64,000 nucleotides of DNA from Fasciola hepatica (Eukaryota; Platyhelminthes; Trematoda; Plagiorchiida; Fasciolidae): the NCBI GenBank assembly GCA_948099385.1, contig CANUEZ040000029.1:1271501-1335500 (forward strand). The letters run 5' to 3'. The translations under genes and the position numbers were made by a program. Positions 52,361-61,984 of this stretch are shown here, piece by piece. The stretch's first letter is position 1, and every line of letters starts with the position of its first letter. Under the pieces are notes generated by a model that saw nothing but the letters and a program-made list of their open reading frames with translations, did not search any database and was not told the DNA's origin.

Positions 52361-53883
52361 ATGCTTACGAAACGGAATACTTCCAAAAAGCATTCAATGC
52401 AACCCGCCTGTATGTTCAGAACGTGCGAGAAAGATAACCAATTCATATTGCAAGCAGATGCACCGCGAGCTAATCACCGAAGAAAATGCACCTACGAAAC
52501 CCAGCAAAACCGATCAGTAATGGAAGATACAAAATTACTTGATGACAATTGGATGATAAGAATGAAAAATGTCATCGAACTGACATCGAACGCAAATCGG
52601 TCTAAGGTCAGAGAAAGACTAACAAGGAAACTCAGCGCACTCAAACCAGCAGAATCTGAATACGCCAAACCAATCCACAACTTTTCAAAACACCAACCGC
52701 TCCCAACCGAAACATCTGTTTTGTTGAAAGGATTAACATTCAACTACGCCAATGCCAGGCCAGCCAACTTTGTTGCCTCAGCCGAAGCCGGAATAAGATG
52801 TCCAGTGACAGAAGAAGTACGTCAACCGATATGATCTAAGATCTGCCGACAACTCGCGCAACCTAGACGAGTATACAACCTTCCTAACCATGAAGTGAGG
52901 GCTGTAAAAACATTACAAAAAGATCGAGAAATAGTCATTCTCCCTGCAGACAAAGGCAATGCAATCGCAATACTCGACAACTCGGATAATAAGAAAAAGG
53001 TAGAAACGCTACTCTGTGATGAGGAAGCCTATCAACCAGCCACAGGAAATGCGATCAAAAAACTAACAAGCAAAATTTCTACAGCACTAACCACACTCAA
53101 AAAAAGCAAGATCACAGACGATTTATACAAACGTATGAAACCCATGGAAGGTCCAACTCCACGACTCTACGAACTTCCTAAGGTTCACAAACCGCAGGTG
53201 CCACTACGACCAATCGTCGAGTCCACTACAGCCCCGAACTACCAACTGGCCAAATATCTTTTCAGCCTCCTGTGTCCGACTCTTCCAGAAAACAACTACG
53301 ACACAAAAAGCTCCATTACTTTTCTGAAACAAATAAGAAACTTCAGAATGAAAACAGATGAAATAATGGTTTCCTTTGATGTGAAATCACTGTTCACGAA
53401 CATCCCAAGGCAGATGGCCTTAGACGGAATCCGAAGCCTGGTGGAAAACGACTCCAGTTTACAAGAACGATGTTATCAACAAGAGACCTAATGGGTCTGG
53501 TGGATCTCTGTCTGGAAACCTATTTACAATTCAATGAAAAAATATACAAACAAATACGAGGCACACCGATGGGGTCGCCGCTTTCAGGCTTGCTAGCAGA
53601 TGCAGTCATGAAGCAATTCGATGCCAAAGCATTCGAAACAATCAGACCTCGTTTGTGGATCAGATACGTTGATGATACATTTGTGATACTAAAAAAGTCT
53701 GAACTAGATCGATTTCATCAACATCTGAACACACTCGTACCAGGAATAAAATTCACAATGGAAGAAGAATGCGACGCAAAACTGCCGTTTCTAGACATTC
53801 TGATCATGAGGCAAACAAACGGAAATCTGCAATTGGGTAGTAGGAGATTAGATTTGTATAATATGATTAATCATGCAGCTTGA
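52361..53883 (+). pseudogene. PLE-1 reverse transcriptase
   Basis: The RT would copy the element's RNA at a nicked target. From 52361 the frame runs through KPIHNFSKHQPLP and a TGA at 52832, then continues in the same frame: VILPADKGNAIAILDNSDNK (52930-52995), RLYELPKVHKPQVPLRPIV (53161-53218), MVSFDVKSLFTNIPR (53368-53412, the motif A Asp in FDV). After a frameshift near 53475 come YKQIRGTPMGSPLSGLLADA (53545-53605, motif B) and WIRYVDDTFVIL (53656-53690, catalytic YVDD). The frame then enters DAKLPFLDILI and is cut at 53829 by inserted SINEs. All catalytic motifs are present; only one stop, one shift and the insertion disable it. RTs of this type are relatives of telomerase. Confidence 0.8.
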
Positions 53884-54075
53884 ACGCTCAACTCACCATT
53901 GAAAACCATGGAAGCACTGTACAGCTGTTTCATCCTTGTTGGGAATCATCAGCAGTGCACATCCACCGAGCCCCCACGGGGACTCGAACCCGGGGTGAAC
54001 GATTGTGAATCGAACACCTTAACCACAAGGCTATCCGGGCTGGCTCTCAACGGTTTGTCGAACATCTACACTACA
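53866..54075 (-). repeat. tRNA-Val-like SINE, minus copy
   Basis: Read on the minus strand: GATAGCCTTGTGGTTAAGG (A-box region), then GATTCACAATC (anticodon-like loop TTCACAA), then GGGTTCGAGTCCCC (perfect B box), then a body with AACAGCTGTACAGTGC and TTCAATGGTGAGTTGAGCG. Confidence 0.75.
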
Positions 54076-54269
54076 TGATATAGCACCCTTCCGTCACTGG
54101 CTTTGAACGGTAACAACCCGCTTCCCACACAGCGATCGACTCCCATGATGGATGGCTTCTCTGTAGGGGCCTAAGTACAACGAAGGCATTCCGTTATGAA
54201 CAACCTACAGAGCTTGGTTACTATTTGCAATTGGGTAGTAGGAGATTAGATTTGTATAATATGATTCAT

Positions 54270-54475
54270 GATTGTGTAGATGTTCGACAAACCGTTGAGA
54301 GCCAGCCCGGATAGCCTTGTGGTTAAGGCGTTCGATTCACAATCGTTTACCCCGGGTTCGAGTCCCCGTGGGGGCTCGGTGGATGTGCACTGCTGATCAT
54401 TCCCAACAAGGATGAAACAGCTGTACAGTGCTTCCATGGTTTTCAATGGTGAGTTGAGCGTTCAAGCTGCATGAT
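54270..54475 (+). repeat. tRNA-Val-like SINE, plus copy
   Basis: Same unit in plus orientation, from about GTAGATGTTCGACAAACCG to CAAGCTGCATGATG. The A box lies at about 54311, the B box GGGTTCGAGTCCCC at 54354-54367. It is very similar to the minus copy, with only scattered differences seen. Confidence 0.8.
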
Positions 54476-54486
54476 GAATCATATTA

Positions 54487-55299
54487 AACGGAAATCTAGA
54501 AACAACGGTCTGTCGGAAACCAACAACAACCGACCGCATACTGAACTTCCAAAGCAACCACCCAACATGTCACTTGAAGAGCTGTGTGCTCACCCTATTC
54601 CACCGGGCCGACACACACTGCAGCGCATCCGAACTCCGAAAAAAGGAACTGATCAGGTTTTTCAAGTTGTTCATGGCAAACGGTTACCCAAAAAGCTTCG
54701 TAAACTCTTGCATCCGAAATAACAAAAAAAAGCCAAAAGAAAAGTAGCCCAGAAAGCATGGTCGTGCTACCATACATACGGGGAGCATCAGAGGGGCAGA
54801 TCGCATGCTAAAATCGTTGGGCATCAAAGTTGCCCACAACCCCGTCAGCACCCTGCGGACCGCCCTATTCAACGGAAAAGACCGTGTGGACCAGCACGAT
54901 CAATCAGGAGTGGTCAACGCTATCCCATGCCTAGGATGTGATAAGGAATACATAGGCGAGACAGGTAAACAACTACGTACTCGCCTACACGAACACAAAC
55001 TAGCATTACGACGCGCCGACCCACACTCACAGATTTTTAACCACTGCGCAGAGACAGGTCACGAGGTCAAAATCGATAGCGCAAGGGTAGTCGCCCGAGC
55101 AAAGAAGAAGGGGGAGCGCCTGATCCTCGAAGCCCTCCATTCGATCAACTCGTTCAACCGACACGTCGAGGTTGATAAGCATTACGTCACCCTGGCAAAA
55201 CCGATAGCGAAAAATCGAGAAACGGACAGACGAGCAACACACCAAAAACGTGCGGAACCAGCCGTCCCATTCACACATTCATTCACTCACGTCTGACAA
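54487..55299 (+). pseudogene. PLE-1 RT C-terminus and GIY-YIG endonuclease
   Basis: Resumes the PLE frame right after the SINE insertion, with TDRILNFQSNHPTCHLKSC and SELRKKELIRFFKLFMANGY, the RT thumb and linker of PLEs. One TAG at 54745 interrupts it; the same frame then runs open to 55296. The GIY-YIG nuclease core is CLGCDKEYIGETGKQLRTRL (about 54930-54990), with the following HEHK and the Asn in FNHCAETGHEVK at about 55038-55072. A basic tail follows. The nuclease would nick the target DNA to prime reverse transcription. It looks intact apart from the TAG upstream. Confidence 0.8.
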
Positions 55300-55326
55300 C
55301 GAGTCCTAGTTTGGATCGAAACGTCA
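55289..55326 (+). ncRNA. Hammerhead-ribozyme-like motif at the 3' end of PLE-1
   Basis: The order CTGA-caac-GA, a short stem-loop (GAGTCC TAGTTT GGATC), then GAAAC and GTC matches a hammerhead layout (CUGANGA, stem II, GAAA, cleavage after a GUC). The first core strand deviates from the consensus, so activity is doubtful. Hammerhead motifs are known in PLE terminal repeats, and the left repeat of this element starts at the predicted cleavage point. Confidence 0.5.
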
Positions 55327-55363
55327 CAATAAACGTTTCACAACTCAGCGTACGCCTTGACTT
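55322..55363 (+). repeat. PLE-1 right terminal direct repeat
   Basis: Right partner of 52175-52215, with one substitution seen. It follows the hammerhead-like motif and ends at CCTTGACTTC, after which LINE 5' sequence begins. Confidence 0.8.
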
Positions 55364-55450
55364 CATTACCACACTTAACCTATGGGGGTTTTGTGTTGTT
55401 CTCTAATCCAAGTCTCAAAGTTGGTTTGTCGGTGCTCTCCTCAACAATGA
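55364..55450 (+). repeat. SINE-body-like module at the 5' end of LINE J3
   Basis: ACCACACTTAACCTATGGGG, then a TTGTTCTCTAATCC and AAGTCTCA block, correspond in order to the body of the SINEs at 11.65, 19.86 and 20.55 kb and to the module upstream of LINE J1. Confidence 0.5.
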
Positions 55451-55499
55451 ACTTCACAAATCATATGAATTATCGTTTCCGTTCAACTGCGCGCACTCA

Positions 55500-57833
55500 G
55501 TCACAACACGCACCAAGCTCTCACTGCCCTCAATAACATTCGTGGTTTGAATCGAAATGTTGACTCAGTGCACAATTTTCTTCAGTCCTACTCCCCCATT
55601 ACCTTACTTTTGACTGAAACCCAAATTTCTCCCCATCAGACACTAATCATCTTCAACTTACCAACTATTACTACTACTTACTTCATTCCTGTTTTTCTTC
55701 AAAGCTGGTTTCACCTATACCCACCAGTCGGCTACCTCCTCTCGACTTCCGCATTTTGAGTTCTTCAGCTTGGATTTCCAATTCATGTGGATCGAAATCC
55801 GTTTCCTTCGCTTTGACCATTATTTTTGCACTGTTTACCGCTTCCCCAAGAACAATGACCCTCTGAATGAGCTATTATCCTCAAACATTGAGATATTGAC
55901 TTAAACAGACCCCAACCGCCTAATTACTATTCTTGGTGATCTCAACGTTCACAACAGGGATTGGCTACTGCACTCATCGGACACTTTAGCCATGGGACGT
56001 GAAGCTGAGGCTTTCGCTTTAGTAAACAACCTTTGCCAACTCATGGACCTCCCTACATGCATTCCCAGTTGTACTGGCAACCGTCCACACATTCTTGACC
56101 TTATACTAACATCCATCCCCCTTCCACTTTTTAATGTCACTTCCGTCGCCCCTGGGCTCATCGGACCGTTGTCTCATCTTATTCTTCACTCAACCTTCTC
56201 ATTCCGTGCCAACATCAAAATCTAGACGCATCTTCTGGCGTTACGATTCTGCTGACTGGGATGGCTTTCGTGACTTTCTGGCCTATTACCCTTGGAACGA
56301 CTGTTGTTTTGTGTCTGATGTTTCCGCGCGTGCTTCTAATTTCACTAAAACGGCTCTTCAAGGTATACATCTTTACATTTCTCACATTCATAAACCCTGA
56401 GTGGTTTACCACGTTTGCTGTTCGTTTAAAAAACAGCGTACTGCCGGCGGCGCCACTCACCCAAACAATCATCTTTACACCGTCCTGTGCAAGCTAGAAA
56501 AAAATGCTCGCCTGCCATACAGAGAGCTCAAGAACACTTCTTACGCCACAGAGCTGAACGGCTAGCTTCATCCGCTGCCGGTAGACGATTATTCTGATCC
56601 CTTGCAAAAGCGATTTTCCGTAGTTTTTGTCCTTGCAGCTTTCTTCCTATTTGCAACTCCTCCGGTTCTCTGATCTCCGACCCCCTCGATAAGACCAAGG
56701 TCTTTGTCTCGAATTTCACTTTGTGTCAGCCCTACTTCTGTGCCTTCCTCTCACGTTCTCAGCCACGCTTTTCTTCCTACAATAACTATCAAACATGGTG
56801 ACCCTTTCGACTCCAAAACCTATCATCCCATCACCATCACTTCCGTGCTTTCGGAAGTCTTTGAAACCGTTATTTCCGACCAACTGCTTCCGTTCCTTCA
56901 ACGTGAAGGTGTTCTGAGGGATCCTCAATATGGATTCCGCCAGCGTCGTTCTACCAGCGACCTACCTCCGGTCACCTCACACTCCTGGTCGGCCGCACTC
57001 GATAACCACGGAGAAACTCACTTGGTCTCTTTGGACACCTCAAAAGCCTTCGACCGAGTTTGGCATGAAGGTCAACTGTCGAAGTTGTCTTTATTCGGGT
57101 TCCATCCGGCTCTAGTATTATGGATGTCATGTTTCCTCAGCAAATTAACCATCTCCATTCGAGTGGATGGGGCTCTAACTCAGCCGTTCCTTATGAATGC
57201 TTGCGTTCCCAAAGGTTCCACACTCGCGTCACTCTCTTTTTTCTGTTTACTAATGACCTTCTGTTTTCAACCTCCAACCCATTTCACTCTTTTGCCGATG
57301 ATGCCGATCTCAATTGCTCCCTTTCTTGCCTTACCACTTACCAGGCCACCTCCAACATCGATCACGATCGTTCTGTTTTTATTGCATCTCTTGTTCCTGA
57401 TCTAGAGCAGATCTCAGCTTGAGGTTCCACCAACAATGTCCGTTTCAGTGCTGCAAAAACTTCTTTCTTCCCTGTTCCACTTAAACATTCCTCTTATTCC
57501 CTCAGCTGAATTTTGACTCGACTCCCCTTCGCTTCACAGGGGTCACTTTCCCTATTAGGCTTATCCGAAAATTCATCGATTTATTGGTATCCTTTTCTGT
57601 CTACGCCTGCCTCCCGCGCTGTGCGCAAAGTTGGTTTTCTATTCCGCGTCAGACACTTTTTTACACCCGCTTACTTTCTTTTGTACAAAGCTCAAATTCG
57701 CCCGGCTGTTGAATACTGCAGTGATGTATGGGGCGGAGCTTCGTCCATCACTCTCTTCTTGGTCGAGTTCAAAGGGAGGCGCATGTAATTTAAAAAAAAA
57801 ACTTGTGCGCGGCTTGATTTGACAAATCATCAA
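55500..57833 (+). pseudogene. Jockey-like LINE copy J3, nearly full length
   Basis: The endonuclease starts at about 55540 with NRNVDSVHNFLQSYSPITLL and LTETQIS, and its C-terminal half is at 55992-56225 (EAFALVNNLCQLMDLPTCI, HILDLILTSIP). A linker with frameshifts follows. The RT runs in one long frame 56704-57405: YHPITITSVLSEVFETVISD, then DPQYGFRQRRSTSDLPP, then HLVSLDTSKAFDRVWHEGQL (motif A), then DGALTQPFLMNACVPKGS, where the usual GVPQGS has become CVPKGS. After a shift the catalytic box is SFADDADLN (57288-57311). The C-terminus reads FARLLNTAVMYGAEL or, in the other frame, RPAVEYCSDVWGGASS (57695-57745). It ends at about 57833 and abuts the minus RTE copy. Same group as J1 but better preserved. 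Confidence 0.8.
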
Positions 57834-57989
57834 ATCCTATAAAGTAGTCCGATGCACACAAACTGTGATTGCCGAAAATGTGCATGAAACAAATACATCA
57901 TTGGCAGTGGCAACATTATATTTAAGGAATTGCATTAATGTTACAATATTCAATGAAATTCACTCGTGGATGTTCATGAAGGGATAAAA

Positions 57990-59680
57990 GTGATGTTTAT
58001 TTACGGATGGCTACAAGATGCAGTTCAAACAACCACTAAACATGCACTGGGTGCGGTGGCTTTGATTGCTATTTCCCAGCAGCAATCTCAATCGGAAATA
58101 ACACAAAAAGTAAGAGTAATAAGAGAACTTCAAACCGTAGGAAGACGACAAAGAAAGCTTGTGAATACAAGGGCGCCACTGGTAGCGACACCTACCTGTC
58201 TTTCAACGCATCTAACCACTGAGTGGCGGGGATCTCCTGGACCCCAGCCAGGAAGTTTAACACGCTCTGTATGGGAACCTTCAGATCAAGAAAAAAAAAA
58301 TCCGGGGGGGGGGCGTGTTCTAAAATGTACCGAAGGGCGAAGATGTGATCATAACCTCGACCAGATCCAAACCCGGTTTGTTTTCAAGCGAGCGTCAGAT
58401 AAGCGGTGGAGAATAATACCAACGAGCAGTTTATATACTAACGCTAACCGGACGTATTCACCTGTGGTTTTCATAGGAGGACCCGCTGTCTTAAAAATAG
58501 ATACGAGCACAGATTCACATCAACTCTTCGGAACTTGTCCCTTGCCCATATCAAACCGAGTTTTGTTGACTAAGGTGAAAATTCTGAGCCACCGTATTTG
58601 AAAATAGATGGAGGCAACCCATCCAGTCCAGCAGCCTCATTTTGTTTAGGGAAGCATATCTCATGGAGAACCTCCACTTCTGACGGAGGATTGATATCTA
58701 CATCCAGAACTCCAATCATCGCGCTATTCACTACACCTGTTGTACATAAAAACCAGTTAAGTAGTTTCTCGAAATGCTCCGCCCAACGAACTAGCCGACG
58801 CTCTCGAGTCTGAATCAGTGAGCCGCTCGTTTATTTACTCACTAACGCCTCGCTTTCGTGGATCGGTATTCCTAACTAAACGGAAAAGGTTGCGGCTGTT
58901 ACCGATCGTCATAGCTTTTCTATCTTTTTGCAATTTGCCATCCGTTACTGCTAGCGGTTCTTTTTCAGGCTCCGAATCAACTGGCGTCTACGGCATCTCT
59001 GTGCCTTAGCATATATGGAATTCGGAAGAATCAAGCTGTGCGCATCTAGGAGTGCAGTTGGTGATGCAGATATCTATTTTTTCTGTGCCTGGTTGTTGGA
59101 TCTTGAGTACAACTAGCAGCCTCAAATAGGGTCTCCATTATCTGTTTTTTGCTCTTCCGGATTCTGGGTATTTGACTACATCGATAACCTAGGAAAGCAG
59201 ATTGATGGGTATCGTCCAGTAGCAGCTGCGGGGAAGGTTAGATTGGCGCTAGTTCGGACACTAATGAAAAGTAGACTGAAATGCTTGCGGACAAAAGCGT
59301 GATCAGCGTATGCAGACGTGAACCAAATTGATCAAGCCTTGAATAACGTGTTACCCTCGTCATGGATTGTCTCGACAGTAGAGTCGGTGCAGGTGTAAAA
59401 TGACTCCACTTCCAAGCGACGCCCGGACGTTCTTTTAAGATGGTGGTAGTATACGTCTTGCTGATTCCGTGCCATAAGAGCTGAGGAAATGAAGCTCACA
59501 CGGAATGTTTTCATTCCACCGGTAGGTACGGAGATCGAAGCTCGTTTTCATTTTTCTGTAGAATAGAGGCACTGCTACGTTGATACGAATTTGATTGGAA
59601 TAATTCGAGTCATGCTCGCCTAAATACCGACAAGCTGAGCGACCCTCCAATGCTAGAAGCTTCCCAGATCACGTTAGCCT
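57990..59680 (-). pseudogene. RTE LINE, minus strand, with internal deletion
   Basis: Read from 59680 leftwards: endonuclease end (ETIHDEGNTLF, then a broken DHAFVRKHFSLLF), linker with RRRQLIRSLKKNR, then RRLVRWAEHFEKLLNWFLCT (58810-58750), then VLDVDINPPSEVEVL and AAGLDGLPPSIFKYGGSEF (58650-58590). The RT palm start LLVGIILHRLSDARLKTNR is at about 58440-58385. Immediately after comes the C-terminal LAGVQEIP region and 3' UTR (58260-57990), so most of the RT including the catalytic box is deleted. The plus-strand frame 57966-58601 is an antisense shadow of this copy. Confidence 0.65.
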
Positions 59681-59684
59681 AGGA

Positions 59685-61770
59685 ACTGGAGTCCACCGCT
59701 CCGCCTGATGTCGAGAAGCACTGGGAGCGGCTAAAGGAAGCTTCACTGAATGTCAGCCTGACCAGTTGTGGTACGGTCCGCCATACCCACAGCAGTTGGA
59801 TTTCTTCCAACCCCTGGCTGTTGCTTGGTAGCCGCCGACATATCTCTACTGATGTAAGACACAACGAGTCACGCCGCGAGCTCCGCTCGCATTTGAAGAA
59901 CAGCTTGCGTGCTGATCGTGAGACATGGTGGTCCGAAAGTGTCCTCGAGATGGAAACAGCTTTTGCTCCTGACGACTCCATGAAGCTCTTTCAACTCGTT
60001 CGCGACACCAGATCGCGAAAAACAGGTGTTGGTGAGACATTCCGCGAAACTGGTGGGACACCAATCACCAACCTGTCGCGTAGACTAAACCACTAGGCAG
60101 AACACTTTAACTCCCAACTCAGCTGGGCACCGACTGATTCTACTGCATCTAGCAGTCCCACACTTTCCGTGTGACATATTCTAGGCAGTCCCCTGAGAGA
60201 AGCAGAAATTCTGAAGGAGCTACAAACCCTCAAGCACTACAAGGCACACGGATCAGAGCGTAGTCCTACTGCGATTTTCAAAAATGGCGAGATGGTTCTG
60301 GTGAGAGAATTGACAATCCTGTTCTCAAAGGTTTGGACGAAATAAAAAGGTCCCGCATCCTGGGGTGGGTCGACGACTGTACCCATTTTCAAAAAGGGTG
60401 GCCGTACATTGCGTTCTAATCATCGGAGAATTGGCCTGATCTCTGTTGCTTCAAAACTCCTAGACTCCATTATCCTCCGCCGACTTTTTCCCTTGCACGA
60501 GCTCCAATGTCGTGAAGAAAACCTGGATTCTGCCCCGGCCGCGGCTGCACGCATCAAATCTTAACCATTCGCCTTCTGCCTGAACACCGTCACGCTTATC
60601 AAGGGTCAACTATCGTTGTATACCTGAACATTAGGGCCGCCGTTGACTTGATCGATAGGATCGCCCTATGGACTTGCCTCTTGAGGAACGGCGTGCCCAA
60701 TAAGTACGTTTCCATCCTGAAAGCTCAACTGGCAGACTTCGGATAAAGTAATAGCCTATGGACAACTATCTCACTCCTTTGTCGTCTCAAGTGGCTTTTG
60801 GCAAGGATGTCCTATTTCCCCGTTACTCTTCAACTTCATGACAGATGATCTGCTCCAAGGAGCCTTTAATAGTATTGCAATCGGTGATGCGGAACTTCCA
60901 CCGGACCATAGAGTTGTTGACTTTAATTATGCCGACGACGTGGCCTTGTTGGAAGAGGGCCTCAAGTCGTCCAAGATGCCTTTAACCACCTGACCGTCGA
61001 AGTCACCGAGTATGGAATGAACTTTGCTTCATAACAGTGCAAAATGCTTTACTAAAGACTGGCAAGGAGATTCTCCTGCACTCACTCCTTGTGGAGAACG
61101 CTTGGAAACTGTCACCAGCTTTGTGCCCGGTAAGTTGCATTTCCCCTGATGGAGGTATCGGAGGCGATATCTCGCTGTGCGTCTCTAAGGCCCAATCGGC
61201 TTTTGCCAATTTAAGGAACCCATTGCGTCGTCACTAGGTCAGGCTCTCCCTAAAGGGTAGAGTCTACAACGCCGCAGTTCACTGGGTGCTACTTTATGGA
61301 TGCGAAACACGGCTAGTTTGGGAAGATCTGTGTCGGTTGACCGTATTCAACTACCAGTGTCTACGGTCAATCACACGAGTACGGTGACAGCATCACGTCA
61401 GTATTGAAGAACTGAGGAGGGTATTTAGGGTGGACTGTTCATCACTCAGGGTAACTGTTTCACTTCGTCGGCTACGATCGTTAGGTCGTCTTGCGGATGC
61501 CGGCCTAGCGTTTGCCTCATCGCGCACCATTCGTGCTTGCTGGACAGGATTGAAAACGGCGGCGTGGCGGACAAACGATGACCCGGAGAAGTTTAAAAAG
61601 ACTGACTTCCCGTTTAGACGCAGTGGGGCCTTATTGCCTACAAGGTTGGAGCAAGAATAACACAGGAAACAGTTAGTTAGATACGCTGACGGATATGGCC
61701 CAAAACCGGAGTCAGTGGCGTCAATGCTGTATGGAACGGCTCCCCACCCTTCCCCTTCCATAAATAAAAC
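59685..61770 (+). pseudogene. RTE-B LINE, 5'-truncated, catalytic box intact
   Basis: It starts in the linker: RRELRSHLKNSLRADRETWW (59875-59935), METAFAPDDSMKLFQLVRD (59950-60005). RT blocks are LSGITVPIFKKGG-like at 60370-60400, ISVASKLLDSIILRRLFPL (60440-60495), NIRAAVDLIDRIALW (60627-60672, motif A region), SSGFWQGCPISPLLFNFMTD (60789-60848), and VDFNYADDVALLEEGL (60916-60963), where the YADD at 60928-60939 is intact. The C-terminus has YNAAVHWVLLYGCETRLVW (61265-61320) and LRRLRSLGRLADAGLAFAS (61460-61520). It ends around 61770, followed by A-rich DNA. Stops and shifts still break the ORF. This is the best copy of the RTE-B family in the window. Confidence 0.75.
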
Positions 61771-61917
61771 CACAAACGGTACGAAAAACAAATCCGAATA
61801 CGGTGTGTGGAAAAACCCTGGAAAAAAATCTTGCTAACTTTCTATTCTCTTCCTTTTCATACAGTTTTTCCTGCTATACCATGGTCTCTTTGGCACGTTG
61901 TCTGTACCGGATCCGTG

Positions 61918-61918
<1 letters not shown>

Positions 61919-61979
<61 letters not shown>
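61919..61979. repeat. (TA)n microsatellite
   Basis: Pure TA run immediately upstream of Gypsy pol sequence. Confidence 0.95.
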
Positions 61980-61982
<3 letters not shown>

Positions 61983-61984
61983 CT

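Larger units (their letters stand above)
53829..54485. repeat. Two head-to-head tRNA-Val-like SINEs inserted in PLE-1
   Basis: A 657-bp insertion flanked by AAACGGAAATCT at 53817-53828 and again at 54486-54497, a 12-bp target-site duplication. It contains one SINE on the minus strand (about 53866-54070) and a second on the plus strand (about 54275-54475), separated by about 200 bp, and a 39-bp stretch (CAATTGGGTAGTAGGAGATT and on) present at both 53830 and 54225. Removing it restores the PLE reading frame exactly (N-G-N-L then E-T-T-V). Confidence 0.75.
52173..55363 (+). mobile_element. Penelope-like element PLE-1, nearly complete
   Basis: The element is bounded by a 40-base direct repeat (52175-52215 and 55322-55363) and carries, in order, an N-terminal basic domain, a reverse transcriptase and a GIY-YIG endonuclease, the defining layout of endonuclease-bearing PLEs. 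Its coding region is broken by one TGA (52832), a frameshift at about 53470-53490, a 657-bp insertion of two SINEs at 53829-54485 and one TAG (54745). Both key domains otherwise look intact. It is the youngest-looking element in the window. A hammerhead-like motif sits at the 3' terminal repeat. A (TA)n tract abuts its left end and a LINE 5' module its right end. Confidence 0.85.

Noticed and set aside
53930..54060. Functional tRNA-Val gene
   Set aside because: The tRNA-like part is embedded in a repeated SINE body found several times, and its stems have mismatches; it is a SINE head.
57966..58601. 211-codon plus-strand frame as a novel gene
   Set aside because: The minus strand reads clear RTE blocks (LLVGIILHRLSDAR, AAGLDGLPPSIFKYGG) over the same bases, so the frame is an antisense shadow.
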